From: Micropterus salmoides
Lineage: Eukaryota; Chordata; Actinopteri; Centrarchiformes; Centrarchidae
Direction: 5' to 3'
DNA length: 64,000 nt
NCBI RefSeq assembly: GCF_014851395.1
Contig: NW_024041150.1
Coordinates: 35,103,585 to 35,167,584, forward strand
The notes beneath the pieces are model-generated. The model had not been told where the DNA came from and ran no database searches. It saw only the letters and a program-made list of their open reading frames with translations. A program made the position numbers and the translations under genes. Below are positions 11,119-24,055 of the stretch, in pieces (position 1 is the stretch's first letter; each line of letters starts with the position of its first letter).

Positions 11119-13370
11119 CAAAACAGATCGAACACTAGTCAATCAGCTACATCAGTCAGAAGTGACGGAACACTAGTCATCAGATGGCTCCTTTGATCAG
11201 AAGTGACGGAACACTAGTCATGAGTCAGCTCCTTTGATCAGAATTGACGAAACACTAGTCATGAGTGAGCTCCACCAATCAAAGAGACGGAACACTAGTC
11301 ATGAGTCAGCTCCACCAATTAGAAGTGACGGAAGACAAGTCATCAGTCAGCTCCACCAATCAGAACAGACGGAACACTAGTCATTAATCATCTACATCAG
11401 TCAGAAGTGACGGAAGACTAGTCATCAGTCAGCTCCACCAATTAGAACAGACGGAACACTAGTCATTAATCATCTACATCAGTCAGAAGTGACGGAACAC
11501 TAGTCATCAGTTAGCTCCCCTGATCAGAACAGACGGAACAGTAGTCATGAGTCAGCTCCACCAATAAAAGAGACGGAACACTAGTCATCAGTTAGCTCCC
11601 CTGATCAGAACAGACGGAACAGTAGTCATACGTCAGCTCCACCAATCAAAACAGATCGAACACTAGTCAATCAGCTACATCAGTCAGAAGTGACGGAACA
11701 CTAGTCATCAGTTGGCTCCTTTGATCAGAAGTGACGGAACACTAGTCATGAGTCAGCTCCTTTGATCAGAAGTGACGGAACACTAGTCATCAGTTGGCTC
11801 CTTTGATCAGAATTGACGGAACACTAGTCATGAGTGAGCTCCACCAATCAAAGAGACGGAACACTAGTCATGAGTCAGCTCCACCAATTAGAAGTGACGG
11901 AAGACAAGTCATCAGTCAGCTCCACCAATCAGAACAGACGGAACACTAGTCATTAATCATCTACATCAGTCAGAAGTGACGGAAGACTAGTCATCAGTCA
12001 GCTCCACCAATTAGAACAGACGGAACACTAGTCATTAATCATCTACATCAGTCAGAAGTGACGGAACACTAGTCATCAGTTAGCTCCCCTGATCAGAACA
12101 GACGGAACAGTAGTCATGAGTCAGCTCCACCAATAAAAGAGACGGAACACTAGTCATCAGTTAGCTCCCCTGATCAGAACAGACGGAACAGTAGTCATAC
12201 GTCAGCTCCACCAATCAAAACAGATCGAACACTAGTCAATCAGCTACATCAGTCAGAAGTGACGGAACACTAGTCATCAGATGGCTCCTTTGATCAGAAG
12301 TGACGGAACACTAGTCATGAGTCAGCTCCTTTGATCAGAATTGACGGAACACTAGTCATCAGTTGGCTCCTTTGATCAGAATTGACGAAACACTAGTCAT
12401 GAGTGAGCTCCACCAATCAAAGAGACGGAACACTAGTCATGAGTCAGCTCCACCAATTAGAAGTGACGGAAGACAAGTCATCAGTCAGCTCCACCAATCA
12501 GAACAGACGGAACACTAGTCATTAATCATCTACATCAGTCAGAAGTGACGGAAGACTAGTCATCAGTCAGCTCCACCAATTAGAACAGACGGAACACTAG
12601 TCATTAATCATCTACATCAGTCAGAAGTGACGGAACACTAGTCATCAGTTAGCTCCCCTGATCAGAACAGACGGAACAGTAGTCATGAGTCAGCTCCACC
12701 AATAAAAGACGGAACACTAGTCATCAGTTAGCTCCCCTGATCAGAACAGACGGAACAGTAGTCATACGTCAGCTCCACCAATCAAAACAGATCGAACACT
12801 AGTCAATCAGCTACATCAGTCAGAAGTGACGGAACACTAGTCATCAGATGGCTCCTTTGATCAGAAGTGACGGAACACTAGTCATGAGTCAGCTCCTTTG
12901 ATCAGAATTGACGAAACACTAGTCATGAGTGAGCTCCACCAATCAAAGAGACGGAACACTAGTCATGAGTCAGCTCCACCAATTAGAAGTGACGGAAGAC
13001 AAGTCATCAGTCAGCTCCACCAATCAGAACAGACGGAACACTAGTCATTAATCATCTACATCAGTCAGAAGTGACGGAAGACTAGTCATCAGTCAGCTCC
13101 ACCAATTAGAACAGACGGAACACTAGTCATTAATCATCTACATCAGTCAGAAGTGACGGAACACTAGTCATCAGTTAGCTCCCCTGATCAGAACAGACGG
13201 AACAGTAGTCATGAGTCAGCTCCACCAATAAAGAGACGGAACACTAGTCATCAGTTAGCTCCCCTGATCAGAACAGACGGAACAGTAGTCATACGTCAGC
13301 TCCACCAATCAAACAGATCGAACACTAGTCAATCAGCTACATCAGTCAGAAGTGACGGAACACTAGTCAT
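11119..13370 (+). repeat. Higher-order repeat of 13-14 monomers (~527-569 bp)
   Basis: The distinctive junction aaaacagatcgaacactag followed by tcaatcagctacatcag recurs at about 11119, 11648, 12217, 12784 and 13311 (the last with one A fewer). The spacings are about 529, 569, 567 and 527 bp. The long and short forms differ by about one monomer. The order of monomer types between these markers is nearly identical from unit to unit, so multi-monomer units have been amplified as blocks. The unit is almost free of point differences compared with the array edges, indicating recent amplification. Confidence 0.85.
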
Positions 13371-13536
13371 CAGTTGGCTCCTTTGATCAGAAGTGACGGA
13401 ACACTAGTCATGAGTCAGCTCCTTTGATCAGAAGTGACGGAACACTAGTCATGAGTCAGCTCCACCAATCAAAGAGAGGAATACTAGTCATCAGTCAGCT
13501 CCACCAATCAGAACAGATGGAACACTAGTCATGAGT

Positions 13537-14640
13537 AATTTCCACAAATCAAATAGATGGAACTAGTCATCAGTTAGCTCCCTGATCAGAAGTGACGGAA
13601 CACTAGTCATTAGTCAGCTCCAGCAATCAAAGAGATGAGACAGTAGCCATGAGTCAGCTCTACCAATCAAAGAAATGGAACACTAATCATGAGTCAGCTC
13701 CACCAATCAGAAGTGACGGAACACAAGTCATGAGTCAGCTCCACCAATCAAAGAGACGGAACACTAGTCATTAATCAGCTACATCAGTTAGAAGTGACGG
13801 AATACTAGTCATCAGTCAGCACCACCAATCAGAACAGACGGAACACTAGTCATTAATCAGCTACATCAGTCAGAAGTGACGGAACACTAGTCATCAGTTG
13901 GCTCCTTTGATCAGAAGTGACGGAACACTAATCATCAGTCAGCTCCACCAATCAAAGAGATGGAACACTAGTCATAAGTCAGCTCCCCCGATCAGAAGTG
14001 ATGGAACACTAGTCATGAGTCAGCTCCACCAATAAAAGAGATGGAACACTAGTCATAAGTCAGCTCCCCCGATCAGAAGTGATGGAACACTAGTCATTAG
14101 TCAGCTCCACCAATAAAAGAGATGGAACACTAGTTAGGAGTCGGCTCCTTTGATCAGAAGTGACGGAACACTAGTCATCAGTCGGCTCCTTTGATCAGAA
14201 GTGACAGAACACTAGTCATCAGTTGGCTCCTTTGATCAGAAGTGACGGAACACTAGTCATGAGTGAGCTCTACCAATCAAAGAGATGGAACACTAATCAT
14301 GAGTCAGCTCCACCAATCAGAAGTGACAGAACACTAATCATTAGTCAGCTACATCAGTCAGAAGTGACGGAACACTAGTCATCAGTTGGCTCCTTTGATC
14401 AGAAGTGACGGAAAACTAGTCATGAGTCAGCTCCACCAATCAAAGAGACGGAACACTAGTCATCAGTTAGCTCCCCTGATCAGAAAAGAAGGAACACTAG
14501 TCATCACTCATTTCCACCAATCAAAGAGATGGAACACTAGTCATCAGTCAGCTACATCAGTCAGAAGTGACGGAATACTAGTCATCAGTTGGCTCCTTTG
14601 ATCAGAACAGACGGAACACTAGTCATCAGTTGGCTCCTTT
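13537..14640 (+). repeat. ~1-kb block duplicated at 17535-18560 (left copy)
   Basis: This block contains rare variants: cagcaatcaaagagatgaga at 13621, ctctaccaatcaaagaaatgg, and the actcatttccaccaatc run near 14510. The same variants in the same order appear about 3.9-4.0 kb to the right (17612 and near 18420). The offset falls from about 3991 to about 3910 bp across the block. The left copy therefore has about two extra monomers (around 14035-14120). Confidence 0.8.
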
Positions 14641-17534
14641 GATCAGAAGTGACGGAACACTAGTCATGAGTCAGCTCCACCAATCAAGAGATGGAACACT
14701 AGTCACTAGTCAGCTCCCCCGATCAGAAGTGATGGAACAATAGTCATGAGTCAGCTCCACCAATCAAAGACATGGAACACCAGTTAGGAGTCGGCTCCTT
14801 TGATCAGATGTGACGGAACACTAGTCATGAGTCAGCTCCACCAATCAGAACAGACGGAACACTAGTCAATCAGCTACATCAGTCAGAAGTGACGGAACAC
14901 TAGTCATCAGTTGGCTCCTTTGATCAGAAGTGACGGAACACTAGTCATGAGTCAGCTCCTTTGATCAGAAGTGACGGAACACTAGTCATGAGTCAGCTCC
15001 ACCAATCAAAGAGAGGGAATACTAGTCATCAGTTAGCTCCCCTGATCAGAACAGACAGAACAGTATCCATAAGTCAGTACCACCAATCAGAAGTGACGGA
15101 ACACTAATCATCAGTAAGCTCCACCAATCAAAGAGATGGAACACTAGTCATCAGTTGGCTCCTTTGATCAGAAGTGACGGAAAACTAGTCATGAGTCAGC
15201 TCCTTTGATCAGAAGTGATGGAACACTAGTCATGAGTCAGCTCCACCAATCAAAGAGATGGAACACTAGTTAGGAGTCAGCTCCACCAAATGGAAGTGAC
15301 GGAAGACTAGTCATCAGTCAGCTCCACCAATCAGAACAGACGGAACACTAGTCATTAATCATCTACATCAGTCAGAAGTGACGGAACACTAGTCATCAGT
15401 CAGCTCCCCTGATCAGAACAGACGGAACAGTATCCATAAGTCAGCTCCACCAATAAAAGAGATGGAACACTAGATAGGAGTCGGCTCCATTGATCAGAAT
15501 TGATGGAACATTAGTCATGAGTCAGCTCCACCAATCAAAGAGACGGAACACTAGTCATCAGTCAGCTCCCCTGATGAGAACAGACAGAACAGTATCCATA
15601 AGTCAGCTCCACCAATCACAGAGATGGAACACTAGTCATCAGTTGGCTCCTTGGATCAGAATTGACGGAACACTAGTCATGAGTCAGCTCCACCAATCAA
15701 AGAGAAGGAACACTAGTCATTAATCATCTACATCAGTCAGAAGTGACGGAACACTAGTCATCAGTCAGCTCCCCTGATCAGAACAGACGGAACAGTATCC
15801 ATAAGTCAGCTCCACCAATAAAAGAGATGGAACACTAGATAGGAGTCGGCTCCATTGATCAGAATTGATGGAACATTAGTCATGAGTCAGCTCCACCAAT
15901 CAAAGAGACGGAACACTAGTCATCAGTCAGCTCCCCTGATGAGAACAGACAGAACAGTATCCATACGTCAGCTCCACCAATCACAGAGATGGAACACTAG
16001 TTAGGAGTCGGCTCCTTGGATCAGAAGTGATGGAACACTAGTCATGAGTCAGCTCCACCAACCAAAGAGATGGAACACTAGTTAGGAGTCGGCTCCTTTG
16101 ATCAGAAGTGACGGAACACTAGTCACGAGTCAGCTCCAAAAATCATTCGGCTCCTTTGATCAGAACTGACGGAACACTAGTCATGAGTCAGCTTCACTAA
16201 TTAGAAGTGACGGAACATTAGTCATGAGTCAGCTCCACCAATAAAAGAGACGGAACACTAGTCAATCAGCTACATCAGTCAGAAGTGACGGAACACTAGT
16301 CATCAGTTGGCTCCTTTGATCAGAAGTGACGGAACACTAGTCATGAGTCAGCTCCTTTGATCAGAAGTGACGGAACACTAGTCATGAGTCAGCTCCACCA
16401 ATCAAAGAGAGGGAATACTAGTCATCAGTTAGCTCCCCTGATGAGAACAGACAGAACAGTATCCATAAGTCAGCTCCACCAATCACAGAGATGGAACACA
16501 AGTTAGGAGTCGGCTCCTTTGATAAGAATTGACGGAACACTAGTCATGAGTCAGCTCCACCAATCAGAACAGATGGAACACTAGTCATCAATAATTTCCA
16601 CAAATCAAATAGATGGAACACTAGTCATCAGTTAGCTCCCTGATCAGAAGTGACGGAACACTAGTCATCAGTTGGCTCCTTTGATCAGAAGTAACGGAAC
16701 ACTAGTCATGAGTCAGCTCCACCAATCAAAGAGACGGAACACTAGTCATCAGTTAGCTCCCCTGATCAGAAGTGACGGAACACTAGTCATCAGTTGGCTC
16801 CTTTGATCAGAAGTGACGGAACACTAGTCATGAGTCAGCTCCTTTGATCAGAAGTGACGGAACACTAGTCATGAGTCAGCTCCACCAATCAGAACAGATG
16901 GAACACTAGTCATGAGTAATTTCCACAAATCAAATAGATGGAACACTAGTCATCAGTTAGCTCCCTGATCAGAAGTGACGGAACACTAGTCATCAGTTGG
17001 CTCCTTTGATCAGAAGTGACGGAACACTAGTCATGAGTCAGCTCCACCAATCAAAGAGACAGAACACTAGTCATCAGTTAGCTCCTTTGATCAGAAGTGA
17101 CGGAACACTAGTCATGAGTGAGCTCCACCAATCAAAGAGACGGAACACTAGTCATGAGTCAGCTCCACCAATCAAAGAGACGGAACACTAGTCATCAGTC
17201 AGCTCCACCAATCAGAACAGACGGAACACTAGTCATTAATCATCTACATCAGTCAGAAGTGACGGAACACTAGTCATCAGTTAGCTCCCCTGATCAGAAC
17301 AGACGGAACAGTAGTCATAAGTCAGCTCCACCAATCAAAGAGACGGAACACTAGTTAGGAGTTGGCTCCTTTGATCAGAAGTGACGGAACACTAGTCATG
17401 AGTCAGCTCCACCAATTAGAAGTGACGGAACACTAGTCATGAGTCACCTCCACCAATCAAAGATACGGAATACTAGTCATCAGTCAGCTCCACCAATCAG
17501 AACAGATGGAACACTAGTCATGAGTAATTTCCAC

Positions 17535-18560
17535 AAATCAAATAGATGGAACACTAGTCATCAGTTAGCTCCCTGATCAGAAGTGACGGAACACTAGTCA
17601 TTAGTCAGCTCCAGCAATCAAAGAGATGAGACAGTAGCCATGAGTCAGCTCTACCAATCAAAGAAATGGAACACTAATCATGAGTCAGCTCCACCAATCA
17701 GAAGTGACGGAACACAAGTCATGAGTCAGCTCCACCAATCAAAGAGACGGAACACTAGTCATTAATCAGCTACATCAGTTAGAAGTGACGGAATACTAGT
17801 CATCAGTCAGCACCACCAATCAGAACAGACGGAACACTAGTCATTAATCAGCTACATCAGTCAGAAGTGACGGAACACTAGTCATCAGTTGGCTCCTTTG
17901 ATCAGAAGTGACGGAACACTAATCATCAGTCAGCTCCACCAATCAAAGAGATGGAACACTAGTCATAAGTCAGCTCCCCCGATCAGAAGTGATGGAACAC
18001 TAGTCATGAGTCAGCTCCACCAATAAAAGAGATGGAACACTAGTTAGGAGTCGGCTCCTTTGATCAGAAGTGACGGAACACTAGTCATCAGTCGGCTCCT
18101 TTGATCAGAAGTGACAGAACACTAGTCATCAGTTGGCTCCTTTGATCAGAAGTGACGGAACACTAGTCATGAGTGAGCTCTACCAATCAAAGAGATGGAA
18201 CACTAATCATGAGTCAGCTCCACCAATCAGAAGTGACAGAACACTAATCATTAGTCAGCTACATCAGTCAGAAGTGACGGAACACTAGTCATCAGTTGGC
18301 TCCTTTGATCAGAAGTGACGGAACACTAGTCATGAGTCAGCTCCACCAATCAAAGAGACGGAACACTAGTCATCAGTTAGCTCCCCTGATCAGAACAGAA
18401 GGAACACTAGTCATCACTCATTTCCACCAATCAAAGAGATGGAACACTAGTCATCAGTCAGCTACATCAGTCAGAAGTGACGGAATACTAGTCATCAGTT
18501 GGCTCCTTTGATCAGAACAGACGGAACACTAGTCATCAGTTGGCTCCTTTGATCAGAATT
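17535..18560 (+). repeat. ~1-kb block duplicated from 13537-14640 (right copy)
   Basis: This is the right-hand member of the long-range duplication inside the array. It has the same order of rare monomer variants as the left copy, with two monomers fewer. The two copies are nearly identical, so the exchange or duplication is recent relative to the monomer divergence. Confidence 0.8.
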
Positions 18561-21500
18561 GACGGAACACTAGTCATGAGTCAGCTCCACCAATCAAAGA
18601 GATGGAACAATAGTCATGAGTCAGCTCCACCAATCAAAGAGATGGAACACCAGTTAGGAGTCGGCTCTTTTGATCAGAAGTGACGGAACACTAGTCATCA
18701 GTCAGCTCCACCAATCAGAACCGACGGAAGACTAGTCATTAATCAGCTCCACCACTCAGAACAGATCAAACACTAGTCATCAGTCAGCTCCACCAATCAG
18801 AACAGATCAAACACTAGTCATGAGTAAGCTCCACCAATCAAAGTGACGGAACACTAGTCATCAGTCAGCTCCACCAATCAGAACAGATGGAATACTAGTC
18901 ATTAATCAGCTCCACCAATCAGAACAAATCAAACACTATTCATCAGTCATTTCCACCAATCAAAGAGACGGAACACTAGTCATCAGTTAGCTCCCCTGAT
19001 CAGAACAGACGGAACAGTAGTCATATGTCAGCTCCACCAATCAAAACAGATCGAACACTAGTCATCAGTCATTTCCACCAATCAAAGAGATGGAACACTA
19101 GTTAGGAGTCGGCTCCTTTGATCAGAAGTGACGGAACACTAGTCATGAGTCAGCTCCACCAATCAAAGAGATGGAACACTAGTCACTAGTCAGCTCCCCC
19201 GATCAGAAGTGATGGAACAATAGTCATGAGTCAGCTCCACCAATCAAAGAGATGGAACACCAGTTAGGAGTCTGCTCCTTTGATCAGAAGAGACGGAACA
19301 CTAGTCATCAGTCAGCTCCACCAATCAGAACAGACGGAATACTAGTCATTAATCAGCTCCACCAATCAGAACAGATCAAACACTAGTCATGAGTAAGCTC
19401 CACCAATCAAAGTGACGGAACACTAGTCATGAGTCAGCTCCACCAATCAGAACAGACAGAACACTAGTCATCAGTCAGCTCCACCAATCAGAACAGACGG
19501 AATAATAGTCATCAGTAAGCTCCACCAATCAGAACATACGGAACACTAGTCATTAATCAGCTACATCAGTCAGAAGTGACGGAACAATAGTCATCAGTTG
19601 GCTCCTTTGATCAGATGTGACGGAACACTAGTCATGAGTCAGCTCCACCAATCAGAACAGACGGAACACTAGTCAATCAGCTACATCAGTCAGAAGTGAC
19701 GGAACACTAGTCATCAGTTGGCTCCTTTGATCAGAAGTGACGGAACACTAGTCATGAGTCAGCTCCTTTGATCAGAAGTGACGGAACACTAGTCATGAGT
19801 CAGCTCCACCAATCAAAGAGAGGGAATACTAGTCATCAGTTAGCTCCCCTGATCAGAACAGACAGAACAGTATCCATAAGTCAGTACCACCAATCAGAAG
19901 TGACGGAACACTAATCATCAGTAAGCTCCACCAATCAAAGAGATGGAACACTAGTTAGGAGTCGGCTACTTTGATCAGAAGTGACGGAAGACTAGTCATC
20001 AGTCAGCTCCACCAATCAGAACAGATGGAACACTAGTCATCAGTCATTTCCACAAATCAAATAGATGGAACACTAGTCATCAGTCAGCTCCACCAATTAG
20101 AAGTGACGGAATACTAGTAATTAATCAGCTACATCAGTCAGAAGTGACGGAACACAAGTCATCAGTTGGCTCCTTTGATCAGAAGTGACGGAACACTAGT
20201 CATTAGTTGGCTCCTTTGATCAGAATTGACGGAACACTAGTCATGAGTGAGCTCCACCAATCAAAGAGACGGAACACTAGTCATGAGTCAGCTCCACCAA
20301 TTAGAAGTGACGGAAGACTAGTCATCAGTCAGCTCCACCAATCAGAACAGACGGAACACTAGTCATTAATCATCTACATCAGTCAGAAGTGACGGAACAC
20401 TAGTCATCAGTTAGCTCCCCTGATCAGAACAGACGGAACAGTAGTCATAAGTCAGCTCCACCAATAAAAGAGATGGAACACTAGTTAGGAGTCGGCTCCT
20501 TTGATCAGAAGTGACGGAACATTAGTCATGAGTCAGCTCCACCAATAAAAGAGACGGAACACTAGTCATCAGTTAGCTCACCTGATCAGAACAGACGGAA
20601 CAGTAGTCACACGTCAGCTCCACCAATCAAAACAGATCGAACACTAGTCAATCAGCTACATCAGTCAGAAGTGACGGAACACTAGTCATCAGTTGGCTCC
20701 TTTGATCAGAAGTGACGGAACACTAGTCATGAGTCAGCTCCTTTGATCAGAAGTGACGGAACACTAGTCATGAGTCAGCTCCACCAATCAAAGAGAGGGA
20801 ATACTAGTCATCAGTTAGCTCCGCTGATGAGAACAGACAGAACAGTATCCATAAGTCAGCTCCACCAATCACAGAGATGGAACACTAGTCATGAGTAAGC
20901 TCCACAGATCAAATAGACGGAACACTAGTCATTAGTCAGCTCCACCAATCACAGAGATGGAACACTAGTCATGAGTAATTTCCACAAATCAAATAGATGG
21001 AACACTAGTCATTAGTCAGCTCCACCAATCAAAGAGACGGAACACTAGTCATCAGTTAGCTCCCCTGATCAGAACAGACGGAACAGTAGTCATACGTCAG
21101 CTCCACCAATCAAAACAGATCGAACACTAGTCATCAGTCATTTCCATCAATCAAAGAGATGGAACACTACTCATCAGTTAGCTCCCCCGATCAGAAGTGA
21201 TGGAACACTAGTCATGAGTCAGCTCCACCAACCAAAGAGATGGAACACTAGTTAGGAGCTCCAAAAATCATTCGGCTCCTTTGATCAGAACTGACGGAAC
21301 ACTAGTCATGAGTCAGCTCCACCAATCAGAACAGACGGAATACTAGTCATTAATCAGCTCCACCAATCAGAACAGATCAAACACTAGTCATCAGTCAGCT
21401 CCACCAATCAGAACAGATCAAACACTAGTCATGAGTAAGCTCCACCAATCAAAGTGACGGAACACTAGTCATCAGTCAGCTCCACCAATCAGAACAGATG

Positions 21501-22950
21501 GAATACTAGTCATTAATCAGCTCCACCAATCAGAACAGATCAAACACTATTCATCAGTCATTTCCACCAATCAAAGAGACGGAACACTAGTCATCAGTTA
21601 GCTCCCCTGATCAGAACAGACGGAACAGTAGTCATACGTCAGCTCCACCAATCAAAACAGATCGAACACTAGTCATCAGTCATTTCCACCAATCAAAGAG
21701 ATGGAACACTAGTTAGGAGTCGGCTCCTTTGATCAGAAGTGACGGAACACTAGTCATGAGTCAGCTCCACCAATCAAAGAGATGGAACACTAGTCACTAG
21801 TCAGCTCCCCGATCAGAAGTGATGGAACAATAGTCATGAGTCAGCTCCACCAATCAAAGAGATGGAACACCAGTTAGGAGTCGGCTCTTTTGATCAGAAG
21901 TGACGGAACACTAGTCATCAGTCAGCTCCACCAATCAGGACAGATGGAATACTAGTCATTAATCAGCTCCACCAATCAGAACAGATCAAACACTATTCAT
22001 CAGTCATTTCCACCAATCAAAGAGACGGAACACTAGTTAGGAGTCGGCTCCTTTGATCAGAAGTGACGGAACACTAGTCATCAGTCGGCTCCTTTGATCA
22101 GAAGTGACGGAACACTAGTCATGAGTGAGCTCCACCAATCAAAGAGATGGAAGACTAGTCATGAGTAAGCTCCACCAATCAAAGAGATGGAACAGTAGTT
22201 ATGAGTCAGGTCCTTTGATCAGAAGTGACGGAACACTAGTCGTGAGTCAGCTCGACCAATCAAAGAGAGGGAATACTAGTCATCAGTTAGCTCCCCTGAT
22301 CAGAACAGACGGAACACTAGTGATAAGTCAGCTCCACTAATTAGAAGTGACGGAACACTAGTCATCAGTCAGCTCCACCAATCAGAACAGACGGAATACT
22401 AGTCATTATTCAGCTCCACCAATCAGAACAGATCAAACACTAGTCATCAGTCATTTCCACCAATCAAAGAGATGGAACACTAGTCATCAGTCAGCCCCCC
22501 TGATCAGAAGTGACGGAACACTAGTCATGAGTCAGCTCTACCAATCAAAGAGACGGAAAACACTAGTCATGAGTGAGCTCCACTAATAAAAGAGATGGAA
22601 GACTAGTCATGAGTAAGCTCCACAAATCAAAGAGATGGAACACTAGTCATGAGTCAGCTCCACCAATCAGAACAGATGAAACACTAGTCATCAGTCATTT
22701 CCACCAATCAAAGAGATGGAACACTAGTCATCAGTCAGCCCCCCTGATCAGAAGTGATGGAACACTAGTCATTAGTCAGCTCCACCAATCAGAAGTAACG
22801 GAACACTCGTCATCAGTTAGCTCCACCAGTCAGAAGCAATGGAACGCTAGTCATGAGTAAGTTCCACGAATCAGAAGAGACGGATGACTAGTCATTAGTC
22901 AGCTATACCAATCAGAAGAGATAGAACACTAATCATGAGTCGGATCCTTT

Positions 22951-23020
22951 AATGACTAGTTTTCCGTCACTTTTGATTGGTGTAGCTGTCTAATGACTAG
23001 TGTTCCATCACTTCTGATCA
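22951..23020 (-). repeat. Inverted monomer block inside the array
   Basis: For about 70 bp the array is in the opposite orientation. The plus strand reads aatgactagttttccgtcac, then ttttgattggtgtagctg, and then gactagtgttccatcacttc. The reverse complement is a normal run of the array (tgatcagaagtgatggaaca, ctagtcattagacagctaca, ccaatcaaaagtgacgg). Direct-orientation monomers resume on both sides. About 1.7 monomers are inverted, and I saw no other inverted monomers elsewhere in the array. Confidence 0.9.
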
Positions 23021-24055
23021 GTCAGCTCCACCAATCAAAGAGATGGAACACTAGTCATGAGTAAGCTCCACCAATCAAAGAGATGGAACAGTAGTTATGA
23101 GTCGGCTCCTTTGATCAGAAGTGACGGAACACTAGTCATCAGTCATTTCCACCAATCAAAGAGATGGAACACTAGTCATCAGTCAGCCCCCCTGATCCGA
23201 AGTGACGGAACAATAGTCATTAGTCAGCTCCACCAATCAGAACAGACGGAACACTAGTCATCAGTCAGCTCCACCAATCAGAAAAGACGGAATACTAGTC
23301 ATCAGTCAGCTCCACCAATCAGAACAGACGGAACACTAGTCATTAATCATCTACATCAGTCAGAAGTGACGGAACACTAGTCATCAGTTGGCTCCTTTGA
23401 TCAGAAGTGACGGAACACTAATCATCAGTCAGCTCCACCAATCAAAGAGATGGAACACTAGTCATAAGTCAGCTCCCCTGATCAGAAGTGACAGAACACT
23501 AATCATCAGTCAGCTCCACCAATCAAAGAGATGGAACACAAGTTAGGAGTCGGCTCCTTTGATCAGAAGTGACGGAACACTAGTCATGAGTCAGCTCCAC
23601 CAATCAAAGAGATGGAACACTAGTCATCAGTCAGCCCCCTGATCAGAAGTGATGGAACACTAGTCATTAGTCAGCTACACCAATCAGAAGTGATGGAACA
23701 CTAGTCATTAGTCAGCTCCACCAATCAAAGAGATGGAACACTAGTCATGAGTCGGCTCCTTTGATCAGAAGTGACGGAACACTAGTCATCAGTTAGCTCC
23801 ACCAGTCAGAAGCAATGGAACGCTAGCCATGAGTAAGCTCCACCAATCAGTCGGCTCCTTTGATCAGAAGTGACGGAACACTAGTCATCAGTTTGCTCCA
23901 CCAATCAGAACATACGGAACACTAGTCATTAATCAGCTACATCACTCAGAAGTGACGGAACACTAGTCATCAGTTGGCTCCTTTGATCAGAAGTGACGGA
24001 ACAGTAGTCATGAGTCAGTTCCACCAATAAGAGGAGATGCAACACTAGTCATGAG

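Larger units (their letters stand above)
7985..24055 (+). repeat. 41-bp minisatellite, main block (~16 kb)
   Basis: The consensus monomer is cagctccaccaatcagaagt + gacggaacactagtcatgagt, 41 bp, with a common 40-bp variant in which caaagaga replaces cagaagtga. Five main types alternate: ccaccaatcagaaca, ccaccaatcaaagaga, ctttgatcagaagtga, cccctgatcagaaca and acatcagtcagaagtga. With the two left segments the array holds roughly 400 copies. Open frames here are by-products. 41 is not a multiple of 3, so each monomer is read in rotating frames (for example HQSKRRNTSH, APLIRSDGTLVMSQL). Most monomers carry the palindrome ACTAGT. Many junctions spell TGAGTCAG and many monomers carry CCAATCA. The right edge fades into unique sequence at about 24055. 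Confidence 0.97.

Noticed and set aside
8067..23257. Open frames of 60-95 codons with Ser/His/Gln-rich repeats (HQSKRRNTSH, APLIRSDGTLVMSQL) as a possible repetitive protein
   Set aside because: They follow exactly from the 41-bp monomer read in rotating frames. They stop at ordinary monomer variants, have no consistent start and lie inside the hdac8 intron on the opposite strand.
6173..24055. CRISPR array
   Set aside because: Monomers are contiguous with no unique spacers, there are no cas genes, and the context is vertebrate.
6173..24055. Centromeric satellite
   Set aside because: The array is intronic, about 17 kb, of a 41-bp unit and flanked by exons of one gene. Nothing else indicates a centromere.
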